6,587 bases of DNA from Candidatus Bathyarchaeota archaeon (lineage in GTDB: Archaea; Thermoproteota; Bathyarchaeia; RBG-16-48-13; GCA-020355125), in contig JAOZHK010000184.1 of the NCBI GenBank assembly GCA_026014905.1, positions 1 through 6,587 on the forward strand, written 5' to 3'. Position 1 is the first letter of the stretch; each line of letters begins with the position of its first letter. Below the pieces are notes generated by a model that saw only the letters and a program-made list of their open reading frames with translations, had not been told where the DNA came from and did not search any database. Position numbers and translations under genes: made by a program. This document shows positions 1-4,912 of the stretch, piece after piece.

Positions 1-1189
1 GTTGCTCTCGAGGAGTTTTTCCTAGACTAATGATGAGGTCACGGACGTTGCGAAGGTCATCTAAGTAAACAAACTCATTGATGCCGTGATAGTGTGTATC
101 AGCTCTGATGGGACCATAGCAGACGACGGGAATTGCGTGTTTCGCGAAAAAACTTCCATCGTTTCCACCCAGCTCTCCAGCAAGTAGAATTTTGTGCGCC
201 TTGAGGCTTTCAATTTGTTCTTTAATGACCTGTACTAAAGGATGCCCCGACGGGGTGAGATAGCCTGGAAGACGCGTGGTGATGTCGAGGGATGCGCTAC
301 ATCCCACGGTCGCTTTTGCCCGTTCAAAGAAGTCCTGCAGCTCTTGTTCCGCCTCATGGACATCCTCTTCGGGTAAAAGCCGTCGATCAAATCGCATTTC
401 ACAGTGGCCTGGAATTATATTCTCTTTTTCACCTGCATGTATCATAGTAACAGTAAAGCGACCCCATATGAACTCGTGAAGAGCGTTGGGAGGAGCATAC
501 AGCTGCGATGTTTTCTGATTCACCCACTTTCGATAGGGTTGAAGCGCACTTAATAGGCTCATTGCACGATCGATAGCGTTATCAGCTTTAAAGGGATAAC
601 CTGCATGGCCTTGAACTCCCTCAACTGTGATCTTTCCCCAAAGGATCCCACTGGCACCAACAGATAGCCGCTCAGGTCCAGCATCGAGAACTAAAGCAGC
701 ATCACCAATTAACTTTTTTTGATCAAGGACATAGTCAACTCCATATTGGCCACCAATCTCTTCATCAATACTTGCAATCAATACAAGGTTGATATCAATA
801 TCCTCATTTACGAGTTGTCGAAGAGCTCCGTAAGCCGCTACGATACCTGACTTGTTATCGGCTGCACCGCGACCATAAGCTCGATCTTCAGTGACTGTGA
901 GCTTGAAGGGAGGATATGTCCATCCTGAACCCGGTGGTACTATATCAAAGTGAGCCTCCAATAATAGTGTGGTATCCGACCCCGCGTCGAGGGTGACGAT
1001 CACATTAGGTCGAGATAAACCATCATGAGCTCCTTTCTCACCATCAATGACTTCTACAGTCAAAGCATTAGCTTCAGCTTCCTGCACAAGAATCTCAGCA
1101 CATTTGTCATATTCGAGTTTCGACTGTGCATCTGTGTTACACTCAACGAGTTTTCTGAGCAGATTAATCTCAAATTCAAGCGACTTCAT
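1..1189 (-). CDS. M20 family metallopeptidase (ArgE/DapE/CPG2-like), 3' end cut by window edge
   Basis: Reading from 1189 to the left edge gives 396 uninterrupted codons with no stop. The family comprises di-zinc hydrolases (deacylases, desuccinylases, carboxypeptidases) that cleave amide bonds of acylated amino acids or small peptides, usually in the cytoplasm. The metal-site pattern is complete: H80-F-D82 in AHFDIVPPG, D111 in GRGAADNKSG, the catalytic pair E143-E144 in SIDEEIGG, D169 in LDAGPE, and H368 in HGINEFV near the C-terminus. The dimerisation/lid domain begins near residue 175 and includes GHAGYPFKADNAID (194-207). The C-terminal GGNDG (341-345) matches the usual GGTDG. Only a few residues should be missing. 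The ATG at 1189 follows AGGA at a 10-base spacing; an in-frame GTG nine bases upstream is possible but has no better ribosome site. Substrate cannot be told from sequence: ArgE-, DapE-, LysK- and CPG2-like enzymes share these motifs. Confidence 0.93.
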   Translation of the reverse strand, partial: MKSLEFEINLLRKLVECNTDAQSKLEYDKCAEILVQEAEANALTVEVIDGEKGAHDGLSRPNVIVTLDAGSDTTLLLEAHFDIVPPGSGWTYPPFKLTVTEDRAYGRGAADNKSGIVAAYGALRQLVNEDIDINLVLIASIDEEIGGQYGVDYVLDQKKLIGDAALVLDAGPERLSVGASGILWGKITVEGVQGHAGYPFKADNAIDRAMSLLSALQPYRKWVNQKTSQLYAPPNALHEFIWGRFTVTMIHAGEKENIIPGHCEMRFDRRLLPEEDVHEAEQELQDFFERAKATVGCSASLDITTRLPGYLTPSGHPLVQVIKEQIESLKAHKILLAGELGGNDGSFFAKHAIPVVCYGPIRADTHYHGINEFVYLDDLRNVRDLIISLGKTPREQ

Positions 1190-1270
1190 AATGAACACAT
1201 CCTATTTAACCACTTGGAACAGGCAGCTAGGCTAGTTAGCTACAGGTGTGTCACGTCACTATTGCTGACT

Positions 1271-1280
1271 CTTATATAAT
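1271..1280 (-). promoter_or_regulatory. TATA-box-like promoter element for the M20 peptidase gene
   Basis: On the minus strand this reads ATTATATAAG, a good archaeal TATA box. It lies about 80 bases upstream of the ATG at 1189, so a transcript starting about 25 bases downstream would carry a leader of roughly 55-60 bases. The leader region contains a short inverted repeat (AGCTA...TAGCT around 1226-1242) of uncertain meaning. The element argues that the peptidase can be transcribed independently of the membrane-protein gene upstream of it. Confidence 0.45.
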
Positions 1281-1329
1281 AATTCTGGGTCTTGCTTTTC
1301 ACAATGAGCTGGCTGCAATAGTTTGCTTA

Positions 1330-1866
1330 TCACGATAATAATAGAATGAAGATGCTTCTGTTAGTGAAGAGAAGGACGCCTTGGAGAATGCAGATTAAGC
1401 CGAGAATGATGGCAACAGGTCTTGACGCTAAGAGAAATCCAACTAAGCGCAGTAAGTCTTCGATAAATTTGAAGAAAGTGTACACCATTAAGGTGGGTAC
1501 CAGAAAAAGAATTAAATATATCCAAGTCGATGCGATGCCAAACACAGTTTCAGGTAAGGGTACATAGAGAAAGATATATCCAGCACACACTCCTCCAACG
1601 ATTAAAGCAATCAACGCGGCCCATGGAATATCTTTAATCGGTTTCAGTATCAGCGCAAATCCTGTTACAATTAAAAGATACTGCGTGTACACATCGGGTA
1701 TGGATTCCCACATACCAGTTGCGGTGATTAATAGAATGATTCCGATAAAAAACCCTAAAAACGAGATGGCTTTCACAATCCAGCTTAGTGGTTTAACTGT
1801 TCGTTCTAATAACCACGAGGCTGCAGCGACTCCTCCGAGGATTAATATTAGGGAGACAATAGTCAT
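1330..1866 (-). CDS. Small polytopic membrane protein, function unknown
   Basis: A 178-residue, strongly hydrophobic protein. I count about six membrane-spanning stretches, near residues 2-20, 31-51, 60-76, 81-102, 112-134 and 148-168. Short basic loops (ERTVKP, KPIKD, NR near the C-terminus) separate some of them. An acidic-amphipathic segment (KFIEDLLR, 133-140) sits between the last two spans. There is no signal peptide distinct from the first span, and I recognise no catalytic or metal-binding motif. The start ATG at 1866 has no clear Shine-Dalgarno sequence. The in-frame upstream codons reach a stop without another ATG, GTG or TTG, so this start is the only conventional one. The gene lies upstream of the M20 peptidase on the same strand with a 140-base gap. 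The composition is not a shadow effect: long hydrophobic spans with charged loops at sensible places support a real protein. I do not assign a function. Confidence 0.75.
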   Translation of the reverse strand: MTIVSLILILGGVAAASWLLERTVKPLSWIVKAISFLGFFIGIILLITATGMWESIPDVYTQYLLIVTGFALILKPIKDIPWAALIALIVGGVCAGYIFLYVPLPETVFGIASTWIYLILFLVPTLMVYTFFKFIEDLLRLVGFLLASRPVAIILGLICILQGVLLFTNRSIFILLLS

Positions 1867-1897
1867 CTTATCGAAAACATCTGCCTGCGAAAGTTAG

Positions 1898-1912
1898 TTA
1901 CAGAAAATTCAT
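1898..1912 (-). other. Four-codon mini-ORF behind a strong Shine-Dalgarno, upstream of the membrane-protein gene
   Basis: On the minus strand GGAGG (1917-1921) stands four bases before an ATG at 1912, which is followed by codons for N, F and L and then a TAA (1898-1900). This is the best ribosome-binding site in the region, yet it leads only to a four-residue peptide. It lies 31 bases upstream of the ATG at 1866 and in a different frame. It may be a leader peptide, a remnant start of a lost gene, or chance. Confidence 0.25.
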
Positions 1913-1921
1913 TTTGCCTCC

Positions 1922-1938
1922 ATATTTATTTTATGAAT
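1922..1938 (-). promoter_or_regulatory. A/T-rich TATA-like element upstream of the membrane-protein gene
   Basis: The minus strand reads an A/T run containing CATAAAATAAATAT. A TATA box here would start transcription near 1895-1905 and give the membrane-protein gene (ATG 1866) a leader of about 30-40 bases. The surrounding DNA is generally A/T-rich, so the call is weak. Confidence 0.3.
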
Positions 1939-1944
1939 TATTGA

Positions 1945-2124
1945 TCAATATCCTAGGCTAAATATACTCTCAAAGTAGCTTGCGCGGGCTAGGGCCTATT
2001 GTCGTACTACTGGTTCTTGAACAAGTGTTCGAATAACGAGGAATATAGGTATCGCCAGTGCAAGCGCGCGCGTATTTCCTGTGAAAAATGAAAATTCACT
2101 TCTAAATGCTTCTCGGATATTCAT
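1945..2124 (-). pseudogene. Probable decayed N-terminal fragment of an MFS-type transporter (or a 42-residue small membrane protein)
   Basis: From ATG 2124 the minus strand encodes 42 residues to a TAG at 1996-1998. The same frame then continues for 16 more codons to a TGA at 1945-1947. The first part has a basic/aromatic lead (NIREAFRSEFSFFTGN) followed by a single hydrophobic span (ALALAIPIFLVIRTLV). After the TAG comes ASYFESIFSLGY. The arrangement FxxGNxRxLAL, first span, then ASxFEIGxxxSLGY is, from memory, that of the N-terminus of archaeal Major Facilitator transporters of about 400 residues. The in-frame match on both sides of the stop suggests a transporter gene reduced to about 60 codons; nothing recognisable follows it. 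The start lacks a strong ribosome site (AGAAGATCTCC precedes it). The alternative is a genuine 42-residue single-span protein ending at the TAG. Confidence 0.4.
2017..2033. repeat. Imperfect palindrome inside the transporter-like fragment
   Basis: TTGAACAAGTGTTCGAA contains the dyad GAACA-AG-TGTTC with near-symmetric flanks. It falls within the decayed reading frame and not next to any start codon, so an operator role is unsupported. I record it only as a visible symmetry. Confidence 0.3.
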
Positions 2125-2184
2125 GGAGATCTTCTCAACTACTCGTTTTACAAGACACAATAATCTCGTTGTACAGCGTAGTTC

Positions 2185-2198
2185 ACAGATGTCTCTGT
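2185..2198. promoter_or_regulatory. Short dyad abutting the LOR-gene TATA box, possible operator
   Basis: ACAGA-TGTC-TCTGT is a perfect five-base inverted repeat with a four-base centre. It ends two bases before the TATA-like sequence at 2200-2207, where the B-recognition element and a repressor or activator would bind. Five-base arms are common by chance, so position is the main argument. Confidence 0.25.
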
Positions 2199-2207
2199 CT
2201 TATAAAT
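2199..2207 (+). promoter_or_regulatory. TATA-box-like promoter element for the LURP-one-like gene
   Basis: CTTATAAAT matches the archaeal TATA consensus. A start about 25 bases downstream would leave a leader of about 50 bases before ATG 2282. A second, poorer candidate (TCTATAATC, around 2238-2246) would give a near-leaderless transcript. The leader shows only GAGG at about 2260, too far from the ATG for a standard ribosome site. The stretch 2125-2184 shows nothing I can name. Confidence 0.4.
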
Positions 2208-2281
2208 CGAGTTGAAATCTAGAGTGTACCTTCATAATCTATAATCCATTTGGCCTCTATGAGGTTTCTGAGAGAATAGCA

Positions 2282-2833
2282 ATGATGAGTCTTCAAGATT
2301 ATCAGATTGATTACTATGTCATTAAAGAAGACTGGTGGAACTGGGGGAGCGGTGATATATACAATCAGGCAGGAACAGCAATTGCTCGTATGCATCGTCG
2401 AGCATTATCCCTTCGTGCCTTCACCGAAGTGACGAACCTAAATGGGCAGCGACTTTTCTCAGTTGAACGAAAGATCGTATCTTTACGCCCTTCATTCGTC
2501 CTCAAAGACGAGCATGAAGACACTATAGGTCGAACTAATCGCAAACTTCTCACTCTCTTTCGGCCAAAACTGTGGCTAGAAGACGCCCGAGGGCAACGGC
2601 TACTCGAGGCTCAAGGCAACTTTCTTGGCAAAGACTTTCAAATAAAAACCGCGCACGGACAATCAGTAGCAAGAGTAGCGAAAAGCGACTTCTTTCGCGA
2701 TCTATTTCTAGGGGGAAGCCTATTTGATTACAGTGACACCTACGCTGTAAAAATCACTGACGGGAATTACGATAAACGATTATTATTAGGATTTGTCATC
2801 GCCATCGATAACAGCGTACATGATGACGATTAA
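2282..2833 (+). CDS. LURP-one-related / tubby-C-terminal-like protein
   Basis: A 183-residue soluble protein built as repeated beta-strand pairs. The recurring pattern is a hydrophobic strand, a turn with D/N-x-x-G, then a further strand: YNQAGTAIARM (27-37), TNLNGQRLFSVERK (51-64), LKDEHEDTIGRTNRK (74-88), LEDARGQRLLEAQG (99-112), IKTAHGQSVARVAK (121-134), and a closing KRLLLGFVIAID (165-176). This is the signature of the LOR fold, a 12-stranded barrel around a hydrophobic helix shared with tubby C-terminal domains and phospholipid scramblases. Length fits the family (about 160-200). The final GFVIAIDN resembles the family's usual closing LAxxxxID helix. The biochemical role of prokaryotic members is not established, and lipid binding is only an analogy. 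ATG 2282 and ATG 2285 are adjacent and I cannot separate them. No gene partner is evident; engB begins 120 bases downstream with its own promoter-like sequence. Confidence 0.85.
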   Translation: MMSLQDYQIDYYVIKEDWWNWGSGDIYNQAGTAIARMHRRALSLRAFTEVTNLNGQRLFSVERKIVSLRPSFVLKDEHEDTIGRTNRKLLTLFRPKLWLEDARGQRLLEAQGNFLGKDFQIKTAHGQSVARVAKSDFFRDLFLGGSLFDYSDTYAVKITDGNYDKRLLLGFVIAIDNSVHDDD

Positions 2834-2862
2834 CACCTCCTCCTCCATAAACAGCGTTAAAA

Positions 2863-2874
2863 TATTTTTATAAC
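2863..2874 (+). promoter_or_regulatory. TATA-box-like promoter element upstream of the EngB-type GTPase gene
   Basis: The sequence around TATTTTTATAAC is a TATA-like box preceded by purines and A/T. It lies 80-90 bases before the TTG start, implying a leader of about 55-60 bases. The T-run could also help end transcription of the LURP-one-like gene 30 bases upstream. A pyrimidine tract (CCTCCTCCTCC, 2837-2847) sits between them. Confidence 0.35.
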
Positions 2875-2939
2875 ACATCACGAGTACAATTTACTGAGTA
2901 CTCCACTACATCTTATTATCACTAAGGCATTCTTATGAA

Positions 2940-2944
2940 GAGGA
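2940..2944 (+). promoter_or_regulatory. Shine-Dalgarno GAGGA deciding the TTG start of the EngB-type gene
   Basis: GAGGA ends nine bases before TTG 2954. The only other nearby start, ATG 2935, is in another frame and opens a nine-codon ORF (MKRKITLVR then TAA at 2962-2964). An in-frame TGA at 2936-2938 excludes any earlier start for the GTPase, so TTG 2954 is the first usable codon. Confidence 0.5.
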
Positions 2945-2953
2945 AAATCACTC

Positions 2954-3562
2954 TTGTGCGCTAAATACCTCGTCTTTACTGGGAGACCAAACGCTGGAAA
3001 AAGTAGCCTGATCCGGCTCCTCGTAGGATTAAATGTTAAAACTGGAAAGAGGGCAGGGACAACACGGAATATCCATAAATACCCGCTCGACTCTGGTCTG
3101 GTTCTCATCGATATGCCTGGATTAGGACGCATGCTTGGTGCATCGAAACGATTAGAAAACATGATTAATGATCGCATTATACAGTTCTTAGAAAGGCAAT
3201 CTCAGAACATAATTTTGACTATTCATGTATTTGACCTTTCAACCTTTCTCGAAGTCAAGCAACGATTAGAAAAAAAAGGATTCATCTCAATTGATGTGGA
3301 GATGACTCAATTTCTTCTCCGAACCTTGCCACGACGACCTATAGTAGTGGCAAATAAGATTGACAAACTCAATCCACAAGCACAAGCGAATGCACTCACC
3401 GCATTCAGGCATGAACTAGGTGACAAATCTGAAGCTTTTTCCCTCTTCTTAGTTAGCGCAAAAACCTCGGAAGGTTTAGGCCTGCTAAAACAAACCTTGC
3501 ATCAACGCCTCGTCGACGAAGGGTTTTCCACACCTTTTAAGATTGCTGGAAGAAGTAACTAG
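2954..3562 (+). CDS. engB: EngB/YihA-type GTPase (archaeal form), TTG start
   Basis: A 202-residue P-loop GTPase of the TrmE-Era-EngA-EngB superfamily. All G motifs are present: G1 GRPNAGKSS (10-18), the G2 threonines in RAGTTR (33-38), G3 DMPG (53-56), G4 NKID (134-137) and G5 SAK (168-170). Archaeal EngB traits are the GKRAGTTR loop, MPGLGRMLGASK (54-65) with its switch II region, the F-D-x-S-F-L-E type strand near 93-100, and IDVEMTQFL (113-121). Bacterial EngB acts in large ribosomal subunit assembly; the archaeal version is assumed to do something similar, without proof I can cite. Length matches the family (about 190-210). The start is TTG, with GAGGA correctly spaced. The YchF-type GTPase follows 92 bases downstream on the same strand, but a TATA-like box between them argues against a single obligatory transcript. 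G1 carries P-N-A where S-N-V is usual; P and A are allowed in related GTPases. Confidence 0.88.
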   Translation: MCAKYLVFTGRPNAGKSSLIRLLVGLNVKTGKRAGTTRNIHKYPLDSGLVLIDMPGLGRMLGASKRLENMINDRIIQFLERQSQNIILTIHVFDLSTFLEVKQRLEKKGFISIDVEMTQFLLRTLPRRPIVVANKIDKLNPQAQANALTAFRHELGDKSEAFSLFLVSAKTSEGLGLLKQTLHQRLVDEGFSTPFKIAGRSN

Positions 3563-3614
3563 CTATCATGTGCGCCCAGTATAGCTCGAGGAACCTGAAT
3601 AACCCTAAGGAAAA

Positions 3615-3624
3615 TCTTATAATG
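3615..3624 (+). promoter_or_regulatory. TATA-box-like promoter element for the YchF-type gene
   Basis: TCTTATAATG preceded by the purine run AAGGAAAA resembles an archaeal B-recognition element plus TATA box. Transcription would start at about 3645-3650, only 5-10 bases before TTG 3655, so the message would be nearly leaderless. That agrees with the lack of a convincing Shine-Dalgarno before this start. Confidence 0.45.
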
Positions 3625-3654
3625 CTACGTTTTCTATACAGTAATTGATGGTCT

Positions 3655-4878
3655 TTGATAACCATCGGAATTATAGGGAAAACAAACGTTGGTAAAACAA
3701 CGCTCTTCAATGCCGCAACTCTTTTATCAGCAAAAATCTCTACCTATCCCTTCACAACGAAAGAACCCAACATCGGTACTGCTTATGTGAGTGATATCTG
3801 TGTCTGTTCAGAACTGAATGTATCTGACAACCCCATTAACTCGACATGCATTAACGGTTGGCGATATGTCCCTATTCGTATCATCGATGTACCAGGTCTA
3901 GTGAAAGGGGCCTGGCGAGGTCGAGGACTTGGAAATCGATTTTTAACAGTTATCGGTCAAGCAGACGCACTCATCCATGTTGTGGATGCGTCTGGCTCTA
4001 TTGACTCAGATGGAAAGTTAAGTCAACGAGGAAGTGGAAATCCCATCCTCGATGCTGTCGACATTGAAATGGAGATTAATCATTGGATTACTGATATCCT
4101 TACTCGTAATGAACAACAGATCCTCCGAGAGGAGGCAGTATCATCGTTACCCCGTGCATTGACAACGATACTTTCAGGGATTAAAGCTAATCGAACACAG
4201 ATTCTGTCAGCATTACGCATTTCAGAATTGGATTCCAAGCCTTTTGAACAATGGTCTCAGGAGGAGAAGCTACAATTTGCTGCAACTCTTTTGCCTTTAA
4301 CAAAACCAACACTCATCATCGCTAATAAAATGGATCTCTCACCAGCTGAAACCAACTACAAAGAGCTAACGGAGTATTTTGGTCGCAGTCTTGTAGCAGC
4401 ATGCTCTGCAGAAGCCGAATTAGCTCTTCGGAGAGCTGAGAAGCAAGGACTGTTAGAGTACACGCCAGGCCAAGAAATGTTTCGAATTAAAAATTCCGCT
4501 TCTCTCACCCTTGACCAGCGTCGAGCGATAGATTATATAGAGCGGCGGGTAATCGCGAAGTGGATGCGTACAGGCATACAACAGGCATTAAACACGGTGG
4601 TCTTTAAACTGCTAAAAACTAACATGATTTATCCTGTCAGCGATGAAACGAAATTCGTTGACCATCATGAAAATGTTTTACCTGATGTCTATCTTATGCC
4701 TGATGGAGCCACTCCATTTGACTTGGCTCGACGAATTCACACACGATTAGCAGAGAATTATGTGTTAGCGATAGACGCTAAAACGGGTATTCGACTTCCA
4801 AAAAATTATACCCTTCACCATAGGGATGTTGTCAAAATCATGACGCAAATCAAGGTGAAAGGGTATTCACCGCGCTAG
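3655..4878 (+). CDS. ychF: YchF/OLA1-type (OBG family) GTPase with C-terminal TGS domain, TTG start
   Basis: A 407-residue OBG-family P-loop NTPase of the archaeal YchF type. Visible in order: G1 GKTNVGKTT (8-16), switch I YPFTTKEPNIG (31-41), a cysteine-containing insert (C49, C51, C65), G3 DVPG (78-81) with GRGLGN (89-94), HVVDASGS (108-115), a helical insert (about 130-215), G4 NKMD (224-227), G5 SAEAE (251-255), then a TGS domain (about 330-404). The family binds ribosomes and is implicated in translation control and stress response. Bacterial and eukaryotic members prefer ATP because G4 is altered to N-x-x-E; here G4 is a classical NKxD, which predicts GTP preference. In the archaeal insert, as I recall it, a fourth cysteine is usual where this protein has D58. 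TTG 3655 is the only conventional start after the in-frame TGA at 3646-3648 that keeps the conserved ITIGIIGKTNVGK N-terminus. The gene ends 34 bases before the convergent aldolase gene. Confidence 0.92.
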   Translation: MITIGIIGKTNVGKTTLFNAATLLSAKISTYPFTTKEPNIGTAYVSDICVCSELNVSDNPINSTCINGWRYVPIRIIDVPGLVKGAWRGRGLGNRFLTVIGQADALIHVVDASGSIDSDGKLSQRGSGNPILDAVDIEMEINHWITDILTRNEQQILREEAVSSLPRALTTILSGIKANRTQILSALRISELDSKPFEQWSQEEKLQFAATLLPLTKPTLIIANKMDLSPAETNYKELTEYFGRSLVAACSAEAELALRRAEKQGLLEYTPGQEMFRIKNSASLTLDQRRAIDYIERRVIAKWMRTGIQQALNTVVFKLLKTNMIYPVSDETKFVDHHENVLPDVYLMPDGATPFDLARRIHTRLAENYVLAIDAKTGIRLPKNYTLHHRDVVKIMTQIKVKGYSPR

Positions 4879-4898
4879 GTAGCAACGCTCGTACCTTT
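4877..4898. terminator. Possible shared hairpin between the convergent YchF and aldolase genes
   Basis: AGGTA (4877-4881) and TACCT (4892-4896) form a five-base inverted repeat around a ten-base centre that can add a GC/GC pair. On the plus strand TTTAATAT follows. It overlaps the last base pairs of the YchF stop codon. Archaeal termination relies mainly on T-runs rather than hairpins, and the T-run is short, so this is tentative. Confidence 0.25.
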
Positions 4899-4912
4899 AA
4901 TATCCGCATGTA

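Noticed and set aside
1025..1279. Overlapping plus-strand open frames (62 and 84 codons) opposite the start of the M20 peptidase
   Set aside because: They run antisense to the conserved N-terminus of the peptidase and through its promoter. No ribosome site or sensible composition.
1346..1897. Plus-strand open frames opposite the membrane-protein gene
   Set aside because: The minus-strand frame has well-placed hydrophobic spans, while the plus-strand translations look like antisense by-products.
2011..2045. tRNA-like T-loop sequence GTTCGAAT
   Set aside because: The flanking bases do not pair as a T-stem, and no acceptor, D or anticodon arms can be assembled around it. The match comes from a small palindrome.
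2837..2847. CCTCCTCCTCC tract after the LURP-one-like gene, as a minus-strand ribosome site
   Set aside because: On the minus strand GGAGGAGGAGG is not followed at suitable spacing by a start codon opening a new frame; downstream lies the antisense of the LURP-one-like gene.
2878..3177. A 99-codon minus-strand frame opposite the EngB-type gene
   Set aside because: Antisense to the G1-G3 region of a recognisable GTPase.
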